This document shows, one piece after another, positions 8,275 to 16,488 of a stretch of 64,000 nt of DNA. Numbering within the stretch: the first letter of the stretch is position 1; the number at the start of each line of letters is the position of its first letter. The stretch is from contig JBBRYB010000001.1 in NCBI GenBank assembly GCA_038238115.1, forward strand, positions 286,357 through 350,356, given 5' to 3'. Made by a program: the position numbers and the translations under genes. The DNA is from JBBRYB01 sp038238115. Its GTDB lineage: Bacteria > Actinomycetota > Actinomycetes > Propionibacteriales > Nocardioidaceae. The notes beneath the pieces were generated by a model. That model searched no databases, was not told the origin of the DNA, and saw nothing but the letters and a program-made list of their open reading frames with translations.

Positions 8275-10824
8275 CTACTCCGTGGCGATCGCGTCGAGCA
8301 CGTCGAGTCGGGCGGCGCGTCGAGCCGGCAGTACGGCGGCCAGCACGCCGACCAGGGCCGAGAAGACCACGAAGGCGACGAGCTGCGCCCACGGGACGCT
8401 CAAGACGTCGACGCCCTGGTCGGCGATCGCGCGCTGAAGGGCCACCCCGAACGCGATACCCATCACGACGCCCAGCACGGCACCGAGGACAGCGATCGCC
8501 ACCGACTCCAGGCGCACCATGCGGCGCAGTTGGCGACGGCTCAGGCCGATCGCCCGGAGCAGTCCGACCTCCCGGGTGCGCTCGATCACCGACAGCGCGA
8601 GCGTGTTGACGATGCCGAGGACGGCGATGATGACGGCGAGCCCGAGCAAGGCGTAGATGATCGCCAGAAACTGGTTGATCTGCGCCTTCTGCTCGTCGGC
8701 GTACTGCTGCTGGTTCTTCAACGTGACCGTCGGGTTGCCGGCGAGGACGTCGTCGATGCCGGCGCGCACCGAGCTCTCGCTCGCCCCCGGGTCCATCGTG
8801 ATGTAGAGCAACGAGTCGCGAGGCGCATATCCGCCCGAGGCGAGGGCATCCAGCGTGACGAGGTATTGGGCCGGGATGATCCCTCCGGAGGGGAAGAAGC
8901 CCGCCACGGTCAGCTGTTGCGTGCGCGCCGGGAACTTCATCGCGATCGTGTCACCGATCGAGTAGCCCTCGGCCTTGGCGGTGCTGGAGTCGATGATGAC
9001 CGAACTGTCTTCGAGGCCGCCCAGCAGACCCGACACCAGCGGCAGTTGGAGCGCGTCTGCCAGATCCTTGGGGTCGCTCGCGCCGACGAACACGGCGGCT
9101 CCGCCCACCTTCGGACCTGCCTGCCGGAACTCCGCGACCGTCTGCACCCCGTCGACGCGCCGGATCCGCTCGGCGATTCCGGTCGAGAACGGCGTCTGGA
9201 TCGCATTGGACACCACCAGCTGTGCCGTGAGGCTGCCGTCGATGGCCTTGTCGGTGCTGGCCTTAGCCGACTGGCCGAGGATCGACATCAGTGCCACCAG
9301 CGTCAGCCCGATCATCAGCGCGCTCGCCGTTGCCGCCGTACGTCGAGGGTTGCGCAGCGAGTTCTCCGTGGCCAGCCGGCCCACGGTGCCGAACGTCACG
9401 TGGTAGGCCGCGCCGAGGCCGTGGATGACCGGCCGCCCGATCACCGGCGACATCAGCGCCACCCCGACGAGGATGGCCAGCATGCCGGATCCGATCAGTA
9501 TCAACCCGGTGCCTCCCGCTGCCTGGAAGCCGGCGACCATCAGGCCGACGCCCGCCACCACGAGGACGACACCGACGACCAGCCGCCTGCGCAGCGACGA
9601 CTCGGGCAGGGCGACGTCGTCGCGCATGGCCGCCACCGGTGCGATCCGGCTCGCCCTGCGTGCCGGGAGATAGGCGGCGATCATCGTCACGACGAGCCCG
9701 ACGACGTATGACACGACGACCGTGCGCCACTGGACCGGCAGGCTGGCGCTGCCCAGGTCGAGCCCGAACGTGGCAAACAGCGCCTTGAGGCCGATCGCCA
9801 GCAGGTAGCCCACCGCGATGCCGATCGTGGACCCGACCAACCCGACGGCGAACGCCTCGGTGAGCACCGAGCGGTTGACCTGCTTCTTCGAGGCACCCAT
9901 AGCCCGCAACAGCGCCAGCTCCCGGCTGCGCTGCGCGACGAGGATCGAGAACGTGTTGACGATCAAGAACGTGCCAACCACCATCGCCACCGCGGCGAAG
10001 ACGAGCAGGAACGTGTTGACGAAGCCGAGCGCCTTGCCGATGGCGTCCTCGTTGTCCTTGGCGACCTTGTCGCCGGTCTGGGCATCGACCGCGGCCGGCA
10101 GCACCGAGTCGGCGGCATCGGCCAACTGCTCCTGAGACACCCCGTCAGCGGCCGAGAGCGAGACACCGGTGTAGACGTCCTTGCTCTTGAAGAACAGCTC
10201 CTGCATGGCCTGACGGTCGAAGATGCTGAGCGTGGCACCGACGAGCCCGCCCTCTGAGCCGAACGTGACGATGCCGGTCAGCTCGGCGGTCATCGTGGGG
10301 TTTTTGCCAGGCGTCACGAGCCTGACCTGGTCGCCGATGCTGTAGCCGGCCTTGTCGGCGGTCGAGGCGTCCAGCGCTACCTGCGAGGTGCCCTTCGGCA
10401 GCGCCCCCTCCTCCAGGGTCAGGATGCGGTCACCGGTGATCGCTGTCGTCTCGGTAAAGTTGAACGCCAGCCCCGGAGGGCCGTTGCCGCCGACGAGCTT
10501 GCCCCTGCTCGAAATCACGTAGACGCCCTGCGCCTGGACCACGCCGTCGGCGCTCGCCGCCTCGGGCAGGTTCGCCAGCCGGTCGACGGTCGAGGCCGGG
10601 ATGGTCCGGGCATCCTCACCGAAGCTGGTGAAGTCGCCGCTTCCGCGCGGCGCCACCTCGACGTCGGCTGTGGTGCCCCTGATGATGCCGTCGAAGGCGC
10701 CGCCGAGCGCGTCGGTGAAGATGAACGAGCCGGCGACGAACGCCACGCCCAAGACGATGGCGAAGCCGCTCAGCGCCAGCCGGACCTTGCGCGCGACGAG
10801 GTTTCGCCAGGTGACCTTCAGCAT
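8275..10824 (-). CDS. ABC transporter permease, duplicated FtsX/MacB-type
   Basis: This 849-residue membrane protein contains two MacB-like halves. The first transmembrane segment is near residues 15-35, followed by an extracytoplasmic MacB_PCD region. An FtsX domain (TFLLVFAAVAMVVGTFLIVN ... LLRAMGASKKQVNRSV) covers about 250-390. A second anchor, a second extracytoplasmic region and a second FtsX domain (LAVIIAVLGIVNTLALSV ... LLRAIGLSRRQLRRMV) follow to the end. These permeases couple ATP hydrolysis to export or lipoprotein release. ATG 10824 is chosen because MLKVTWRNLVARKVRL is the family start and it lies 5 bases after the ATPase stop. The upstream frame is a shadow of the ATPase. Confidence 0.93.
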   Translation of the reverse strand: MLKVTWRNLVARKVRLALSGFAIVLGVAFVAGSFIFTDALGGAFDGIIRGTTADVEVAPRGSGDFTSFGEDARTIPASTVDRLANLPEAASADGVVQAQGVYVISSRGKLVGGNGPPGLAFNFTETTAITGDRILTLEEGALPKGTSQVALDASTADKAGYSIGDQVRLVTPGKNPTMTAELTGIVTFGSEGGLVGATLSIFDRQAMQELFFKSKDVYTGVSLSAADGVSQEQLADAADSVLPAAVDAQTGDKVAKDNEDAIGKALGFVNTFLLVFAAVAMVVGTFLIVNTFSILVAQRSRELALLRAMGASKKQVNRSVLTEAFAVGLVGSTIGIAVGYLLAIGLKALFATFGLDLGSASLPVQWRTVVVSYVVGLVVTMIAAYLPARRASRIAPVAAMRDDVALPESSLRRRLVVGVVLVVAGVGLMVAGFQAAGGTGLILIGSGMLAILVGVALMSPVIGRPVIHGLGAAYHVTFGTVGRLATENSLRNPRRTAATASALMIGLTLVALMSILGQSAKASTDKAIDGSLTAQLVVSNAIQTPFSTGIAERIRRVDGVQTVAEFRQAGPKVGGAAVFVGASDPKDLADALQLPLVSGLLGGLEDSSVIIDSSTAKAEGYSIGDTIAMKFPARTQQLTVAGFFPSGGIIPAQYLVTLDALASGGYAPRDSLLYITMDPGASESSVRAGIDDVLAGNPTVTLKNQQQYADEQKAQINQFLAIIYALLGLAVIIAVLGIVNTLALSVIERTREVGLLRAIGLSRRQLRRMVRLESVAIAVLGAVLGVVMGIAFGVALQRAIADQGVDVLSVPWAQLVAFVVFSALVGVLAAVLPARRAARLDVLDAIATE

Positions 10825-10829
10825 GCGGT

Positions 10830-11627
10830 TTAAGCCCCCGCCGCGGTGCCGGCCACGGCGCGCTGGCTGAGGACCTTCATGGTCTCCAGAACGGCGTCGG
10901 CAGTGGGCCGGCGCAACTCGTCGACGACCTTGCCGTCGGCGAGGAAGACGACGCGATCGGTGTACGCCGCTGCGACCGGGTCGTGCGTCACCATGACGAT
11001 CGTCTGCCGGTACTCGTCGACGCTGCGGCGCAGGAACCCGAGCACCTCCGCACCCGAGGCGGAGTCGAGGTTGCCGGTCGGCTCGTCGGCGAAGACGATC
11101 TCTGGCCGCGACACCAGCGCCCTCGCACACGCGACCCGCTGCTGCTGCCCACCGGACAGCTCGCTCGGTCGGTGGTTCAGGCGATCGCGGAGGTTGACGG
11201 TGTCGATGACGATGTCGAACCACTCCTGATCCGGTTTGCGACCGGCGATGGACACCGGCAGCTCGATGTTCTCCCGCGCCGTCAGGGTCGGCACCAGGTT
11301 GTAAGCCTGGAAGACGAAGCCGATCTTGTCGCGCCGAAGCGCCGTGAGCTGTTTGTCGTTGAGCCGCGACAGCTCCACCGCTCCCAGGTGCACGTCCCCG
11401 CTAGAGACGTTGTCGAGGGCCGCCATGCAGTGCATCAGGGTCGACTTGCCCGACCCCGACGGGCCCATCACGGCGGTGAATTCGCCGGCAAGGAAGTCGA
11501 TGGAGACGCCGTCGAGGGCAGCCACAGTGGCGTCCCCTTCGCCGTACACCTTGCGCACGCCGATGGCGCGTGCGGCGACCCCCGGGGCGGCCTGGGACGG
11601 TGTGCGAGGCGAGATGACGTCGTTCAT
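10830..11627 (-). CDS. ABC transporter ATP-binding protein, MacB/LolD type
   Basis: This 265-residue ATPase has Walker A GPSGSGKST (55-63), the signature LSGGQQQR, Walker B IVFADEPTGNLDS and the H-loop MVTHDP. The sequence EPTGNLDSASG is typical of the o228/LolD/MacB subgroup that works with FtsX-like permeases. It lies immediately upstream of that permease, 5 bases apart, in a two-gene operon. The promoter lies in 11628-11857, shared with the divergent nfo gene. The exported substrate is unknown; there is no two-component system or periplasmic adaptor next to it. Confidence 0.95.
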   Translation of the reverse strand: MNDVISPRTPSQAAPGVAARAIGVRKVYGEGDATVAALDGVSIDFLAGEFTAVMGPSGSGKSTLMHCMAALDNVSSGDVHLGAVELSRLNDKQLTALRRDKIGFVFQAYNLVPTLTARENIELPVSIAGRKPDQEWFDIVIDTVNLRDRLNHRPSELSGGQQQRVACARALVSRPEIVFADEPTGNLDSASGAEVLGFLRRSVDEYRQTIVMVTHDPVAAAYTDRVVFLADGKVVDELRRPTADAVLETMKVLSQRAVAGTAAGA

Positions 11628-11857
11628 GGAGGTCCTCTGGAGGTTCGCCCGGCACGTTCCTCGCGCACCGGGTCACCGCCAACGCTACCCAAGCCCACCC
11701 TCGACAATCGATCAGGTTCTTCCCGTCCCCTGGCCTGAGATCGACCCCGACTCCGGCGCGGGTCCGACAACGGACCAGCGGGGACCACCGGGGCCGCGGG
11801 CTCCGCCTGCGCGTCCAGCCGCCACGGCTGTCGCAGCTGCGTCCTATCGTGGTCCGC

Positions 11858-12667
11858 ATGTCACCGCTCCGCATCGGCGGCCACGTCGACCAAGCCGATC
11901 CCGTAGCCGAGGCGCAGGCACGCGGCGCCACGCTCTCGCAGTTCTTCCTGGGCGACCCGCAAGGATGGAAGGGGCCGACGGTCGCGTACGCCGGGGGAGC
12001 TGCCGGGTTGCGCGCCGACGCTGAAGCTGCCGGCATCGACCTCTACGTCCACGCGCCCTACGTGCTCAACGTCGCCACGACCAACAACCGCATCCGCATC
12101 CCGTCGCGCAAGCTCCTGCAGCAGACCATGCATGCCGCGGCCGAGATCGGGGCGCAGGGCGTGATCGTCCACGGTGGCCACATCCTGCAGTCCGATGATG
12201 CCGCAGTCGGCTTCGACAACTGGCGCAAGTGCATCGAGCGACTCGACCTGCCCGTGCCCCTGCTCATCGAGAACACCGCCGGCGGCGACAATGCGATGGC
12301 GCGCACACTTGACCGCATCGCCGGGATGTGGGGCGCCATCGGTGCGGCAGACGCGGGAGGCACGGTGGGCTTCTGTCTCGACACCTGTCACGCTCATGCG
12401 GCCGGGGAGAAGCTCAGCGACGTGGTCGCGAGGCTGATGGCGATCACCGGGCGGATCGACCTCCTGCACGCCAACGACTCGCGGGACGAGTTCGGCTCGG
12501 GTGCCGACCGGCACACCAACCTCGGCTCGGGACTCATCGAGCCCGACGACCTGGTCGCCGTGGTGCGCGAGGCGAACGCCCCCGTCGTCTGCGAGACGCC
12601 CCGCGGACCAGAGGGCCAGCGCAGTGACATTGCCTGGCTCGCCGAACGGCTCGGGCGGACCGGCTAA
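11858..12667 (+). CDS. nfo: Endonuclease IV (AP endonuclease, deoxyribonuclease IV)
   Basis: The 269-residue protein cleaves DNA 5' to abasic sites in base-excision repair. The trinuclear zinc ligands of the AP2Ec TIM barrel are visible: HAPYVLN, HGGH, ENTAGG, CLDTCHAHAAG, HANDSR, DRHTNLGSG and CETPRG, in family order. ATG at 11858 (MSPLRIGGHV) gives the usual start; a GTG three codons earlier is possible. It is transcribed away from the ABC operon and toward femX, so it may head a short operon with femX and the racemase-like gene. Confidence 0.95.
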   Translation: MSPLRIGGHVDQADPVAEAQARGATLSQFFLGDPQGWKGPTVAYAGGAAGLRADAEAAGIDLYVHAPYVLNVATTNNRIRIPSRKLLQQTMHAAAEIGAQGVIVHGGHILQSDDAAVGFDNWRKCIERLDLPVPLLIENTAGGDNAMARTLDRIAGMWGAIGAADAGGTVGFCLDTCHAHAAGEKLSDVVARLMAITGRIDLLHANDSRDEFGSGADRHTNLGSGLIEPDDLVAVVREANAPVVCETPRGPEGQRSDIAWLAERLGRTG

Positions 12668-12759
12668 GCGGGCGCCTTCAGACGAGAGCGGTGGTGCGGT
12701 TCGGTAGGCGGGGCGCGCAGACCATCCCGCCCCATCGTGGTCCGGTAGCGTGGCCGACC

Positions 12760-13869
12760 GTGAACCTCGATGTGCGCACCATCTCCGCGGTGGAGCACCT
12801 CGCGTTTCTCGACCGTCAGCCGGACGCAAGCTTCCTCCAGACACCGGGATGGGGAGAGGTCAAGAGCGAGTGGCGGCATGAGTCGATCGGCTGGTTCCGG
12901 GGCGGCACGCTGATCGGCGCCGGGCTAGTCCTCTACCGCCAGCTGCCGAGGCTGAAGAAGTACCTCGCCTACCTGCCCGAGGGCCCGGTGCTGGACTGGG
13001 CCGACTCGGACCTGCCAGCCTTCCTGGTGGCCATGGCCGAGCATCTGAAGCACCACGGCGCCTTCGGCATCCGGATGGGACCGCCGGTGGTTGTCCGCCG
13101 CTGGCGGGCCGAGACCGTCAAGACCGCCATCGCCGATGACCGCCATCGTCGGTTGGGTGCCGTGGCGCCGGACACGTGCGACGGACTGGGCGAGCAGCTG
13201 TCATCGCAGCTGCGCGCAGCCGGGTGGCGAGCGCGCGGCTCGGATGACGGCTTCGCCGCGGGACAGCCGCGCTTCGTCTTCCAGCTGCCGCTCCGCAGGA
13301 CGCCGGACGACGTGCTCGCCGGGATGAACCAGCAGTGGCGCCGCAACATCAAGAAGGCGTCCAAAGCAGGCGTCATCGTGACCCAGGGGTCAGTCGAGCA
13401 GCTCGCCGACTTCCACGCGCTGTACGCCGAGACAGCGCGGCGTGACCACTTCACCCCACGACCGCTGAGCTACTTCACCCAGATGTTCGCGGCGATGCGG
13501 GCAGAGAACCCCGACCGCGTCCGTCTCTATCTCGCCCACCACGACGACGCACTGGTCGCCGCGACCACGTGGGTGCGGGTCGGCGGCCACACGTGGTACT
13601 CCTACGGCGCGTCGTCGACGGACAAACGCGACGTGCGAGGCTCCAACGCGATCCAGTGGCAGATGATCAGCGACGCGATCGAGGTCGGCGCCACCGTCTA
13701 CGACCTGCGCGGCATCACCGACACCCTCGACCCCGGGGACCCGCACATCGGGCTGATCCAGTTCAAGGTCGGGACTGGCGGAGAGGCCGTCGAGTACGTC
13801 GGGGAATGGGACCTGCCGCTGAACCGCCTCATCTACAAGGCATTCGATCTCTACATGAGTCGACGCTAG
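12760..13869 (+). CDS. femX: FemX/FemABX-type peptidyl (lipid II) aminoacyltransferase
   Basis: The 369-residue protein has two GNAT-like folds. It begins FLDRQPDASFLQTPGWGEVK. Family motifs include LPRLKKYLAYLPEGPVLDW, QWRRNIKKASKAGV and the C-terminal YDLRGITDTLDPGDPHIGL. FemX enzymes add the first amino acid of the peptidoglycan cross-bridge to lipid II from aminoacyl-tRNA. The start is GTG 12760, in frame with the homology; the upstream frame has no family similarity. An alanine-racemase-like gene follows 9 bases later, which supports a role in envelope amino-acid metabolism. Confidence 0.85.
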   Translation: MNLDVRTISAVEHLAFLDRQPDASFLQTPGWGEVKSEWRHESIGWFRGGTLIGAGLVLYRQLPRLKKYLAYLPEGPVLDWADSDLPAFLVAMAEHLKHHGAFGIRMGPPVVVRRWRAETVKTAIADDRHRRLGAVAPDTCDGLGEQLSSQLRAAGWRARGSDDGFAAGQPRFVFQLPLRRTPDDVLAGMNQQWRRNIKKASKAGVIVTQGSVEQLADFHALYAETARRDHFTPRPLSYFTQMFAAMRAENPDRVRLYLAHHDDALVAATTWVRVGGHTWYSYGASSTDKRDVRGSNAIQWQMISDAIEVGATVYDLRGITDTLDPGDPHIGLIQFKVGTGGEAVEYVGEWDLPLNRLIYKAFDLYMSRR

Positions 13870-13878
13870 GACCCCTGA

Positions 13879-14892
13879 ATGCCCCTGACTTTGTACGTCG
13901 ACGGGCCACGCTGGCGCGCGCATCTGACGCGCACGGCCGCCGCCAGCCCGGGGCTCATCCCGGTCGCAAAGGGCAACGGCTACGGCTTCACGGTCGCCCG
14001 GCTGGCGCGACGTGCCGAATGGCTCGCCGCCGACCTGATCGCGGTGGGCACCTACCGCGAGGTGGCGGAGGTCGAGCGGCGCTTCTCCGGCGACATCTTG
14101 GTCCTCGAACCGTGGCGTCCTTTCCTTGATGCGCCTGTCGGCCCTCGGCTGATCCACACCGTCGGGCGGCACAGCGACCTCGCGGCGCTGAGTGAGCGCG
14201 GCGACCGGCCACGTGTCGTGCTCGAGGCGCTGACCTCGATGGGTCGCCACGGGTTCGCCGGCGGTGCGCTCGCGCAAGCGGCTCGTGCAGCCCGTGGGGT
14301 ACGGGTAGAGGGCCATGCCCTGCACCTTCCGCTCGGCGGTGGACATGTCGAGGAGGTGGAGCATTGGCTGGCGGCTGCCCCCGCGAGTCGGTGGTTCGTC
14401 AGCCACCTCGAGGCGAGCGAGCTCGACGCGCTGCGTCGACGCCACATCGAGCTGGAGCTCCGCCCCCGGGTCGGCACCGGCCTGTGGCTCGGCGACCGGT
14501 TGGCCTTGACGGCGCGCGCTACCGTGCTCGACGTGCATGCGGTGCGTCGCGGCGACCGGGTCGGCTACCGCCAGCGACGCATCGGTAGAGACGGACACCT
14601 GCTGGTGGTAGCAGGTGGCACCGCCCACGGGATCGCGCTCGAAGCTCCTGCGGCCGCCGGGTCGGCCCGCCAGCGCGCCGTGTCGCTGGCACGCGGGGGG
14701 CTCGAAGCTGTCGGCCAGGCCTTGTCGCCGTACCTCGTGGGCGGGCGGCAGCGCTGGTTCATCGAGCCACCCCACATGCAGGTCAGCCTGATCTTCCTGC
14801 CAGCAAGCGTCGAGCCGCCCGCCCTCGGCGCCGAGCTGGAGGTGCAGGGGCGCCTCACCACCACGTCCTTCGATGAGGTCACCATCAGCTGA
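13879..14892 (+). CDS. Alanine-racemase-like PLP protein (fold type III)
   Basis: This 337-residue protein has the fold-III PLP motif VAKGNGYGF with the Schiff-base lysine at K31. Its C-terminal beta domain resembles alanine racemase (RVGTGLWLGD, VGYRQRRIGRDGHLLVVAGG). It is shorter than canonical Alr (about 370). I cannot see a clear equivalent of the second catalytic tyrosine, so racemase activity on alanine is uncertain. Start ATG 13879 lies 9 bases after femX. The pairing with femX is seen in several actinomycetes and suggests amino-acid supply for the cross-bridge. A separate housekeeping alr would be expected elsewhere. Confidence 0.75.
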   Translation: MPLTLYVDGPRWRAHLTRTAAASPGLIPVAKGNGYGFTVARLARRAEWLAADLIAVGTYREVAEVERRFSGDILVLEPWRPFLDAPVGPRLIHTVGRHSDLAALSERGDRPRVVLEALTSMGRHGFAGGALAQAARAARGVRVEGHALHLPLGGGHVEEVEHWLAAAPASRWFVSHLEASELDALRRRHIELELRPRVGTGLWLGDRLALTARATVLDVHAVRRGDRVGYRQRRIGRDGHLLVVAGGTAHGIALEAPAAAGSARQRAVSLARGGLEAVGQALSPYLVGGRQRWFIEPPHMQVSLIFLPASVEPPALGAELEVQGRLTTTSFDEVTIS

Positions 14893-14897
14893 TCGCC

Positions 14898-16457
14898 TCA
14901 CCGCGGGGCCGCCAGCCGCGGGCGGCGGGTGTCGGCTCCCCCGAGGGGGGGCCCGGAGTTCCACGAGCTGGCGGAGCCGGGGTCCTCAGAGTCGATGCCC
15001 TCGTCGAGGATGCCCCCGACCGGGTCGTCGGACAGCCCGTCGACCCGGACCGGGTCATACCAGGGGTAGAAGATGTCTCGGATGACGAGTGCGACCAAGA
15101 ACAGCTCGCCTGCAATCCGGACCCCCACGGCCAACGCGTATACCCAGTCTTCGGCGCCGGCGGAGACGAAGAAGTTGGCGATGTGCATCCAGACAGCGAA
15201 GAAATAGAAGATCTCAGCTGCCTGCCAGATGATCAGGTCGCGCCAACGCGGCCGGGCCAGCGCGGCCAGCGGCAGCAGCCAGATGACGTACTGGGGGGAG
15301 TACACCTTATTGACGATGAGGAAGGCGACGACCACGAGGAACAGCAGCTGGGGCAACCGTGGTCGGCGTGGTGACAACAGCCCGAGCAGGGCGATGCCCA
15401 GGCAGGCGGCTCCGAAAACGAGCCAGGTCGTCACGTTGATGGTGTGTGGGCTGGCGGTGTGGCCGTAGTTGCTGGCGACCAGCCAGATCGAGCCGAAGTC
15501 GGGCCCGCGGGCGGAGTTGAACTGCCAGAACCACAAGAACGCGTGCGGCGACCAGAAGTAGATGGGCACGTCGATGGCGAGCCACGTCACCAGCGCCGCC
15601 GCGCTCGTCCTGACCCACACATCCAGGCGACGCTCGCGCAGGCACAGCACGAGCAGGGGGCCGAGGAAGAAGAGCGGGTACAGCTTCGTCGCTACGCCGA
15701 GGCCGATGAAGACGCCCGTCAGGACGGGTCTGCGCGTCGACCAGGCCCAGATGATGCTGCCGGCGCAGCCGAGCGCCAAGATGTCCCAGTTGATCGTTGC
15801 GGTCAGGGCAAGACTCGGTGAGGCGGCGACGAACATGGCGTCCCAGGGTCTTCGCCGCTGCGCGCGCACGAGAAACGCCAGCCCGATCAGCAGGACGCCG
15901 AGGAAGCCAACCGCGTTGACCCGCCAAAACAGCGCGCTGTCGGACTGCACGCGCGGGTCCTGGCCGACGACCGAATGCGGCACCTGCGAAAGATCAGGTG
16001 ACGCGCCGAGCGCGTGGGTGACGAGCCCCGCCGCTCCCATCCATACCCCGCTGAGCACGGGGTACTCGATGGTCAGCGCATTGGCTTCCGCCGTCGTGTC
16101 GGGCTGCTTGCTCGGGGGGAGGTCGCTCAGCGGCTCGTAGGGGATGACGCCTTCGGCGAGTCCGCGCCCGGAGTAGAGAAACGAGATGTCGGAGTAGCAC
16201 ATGTGCGAGTACGGAAAGGGGGCCGCCGCGTCCGACCAGTTCTCCACGACGCACGGCGACTTCTGCACCACACCGAGCCCGAAGCCGATCGTCGCCACCG
16301 CCAGCACCACTCGCAGCGGGGTCCACCAGCAGCGTCCTGTGCGGGCGTGACGGCCGAGCGGGCCACCGACTGCCGTGCTCGCCGAGCGGGCCAGCGGGTC
16401 GGCGAGAGTCGGAGCGACGACGTCGCCGTCCGTACGTCTGGCCCCGAGAATCGCCAC
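14898..16457 (-). CDS. Polytopic glycosyltransferase, GT87/DUF2029-like
   Basis: The protein has about 519 residues and 10-12 hydrophobic segments, with the GT87 pattern TINWDILALGCAGSI ... GLGVATKLYPLFFLGP and KVYSPQYVIWLLPLAAL. GT87 enzymes transfer mannose (or other hexose) from polyprenol phosphate outside the membrane. GTG 16457 is chosen as start: it lies 31 bases beyond the ponA stop and the N-terminal segment VAILGARRTDGD leads into the first membrane span. The longer frame only overlaps the repeats of ponA. The neighbouring class A PBP resembles the mycobacterial ponA1-Rv0051 order. The tail (last 60 residues) is hydrophilic and acidic. Confidence 0.8.
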   Translation of the reverse strand: MAILGARRTDGDVVAPTLADPLARSASTAVGGPLGRHARTGRCWWTPLRVVLAVATIGFGLGVVQKSPCVVENWSDAAAPFPYSHMCYSDISFLYSGRGLAEGVIPYEPLSDLPPSKQPDTTAEANALTIEYPVLSGVWMGAAGLVTHALGASPDLSQVPHSVVGQDPRVQSDSALFWRVNAVGFLGVLLIGLAFLVRAQRRRPWDAMFVAASPSLALTATINWDILALGCAGSIIWAWSTRRPVLTGVFIGLGVATKLYPLFFLGPLLVLCLRERRLDVWVRTSAAALVTWLAIDVPIYFWSPHAFLWFWQFNSARGPDFGSIWLVASNYGHTASPHTINVTTWLVFGAACLGIALLGLLSPRRPRLPQLLFLVVVAFLIVNKVYSPQYVIWLLPLAALARPRWRDLIIWQAAEIFYFFAVWMHIANFFVSAGAEDWVYALAVGVRIAGELFLVALVIRDIFYPWYDPVRVDGLSDDPVGGILDEGIDSEDPGSASSWNSGPPLGGADTRRPRLAAPR

Positions 16458-16488
16458 CCGTCCATCGTGCCCTACCGCTTGGTCCGGG

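Noticed and set aside
8212..9711. 499-codon plus-strand frame over the ABC permease
   Set aside because: It is antisense to clear FtsX-domain coding sequence and rich in Arg, Gln and Asp without any motif.
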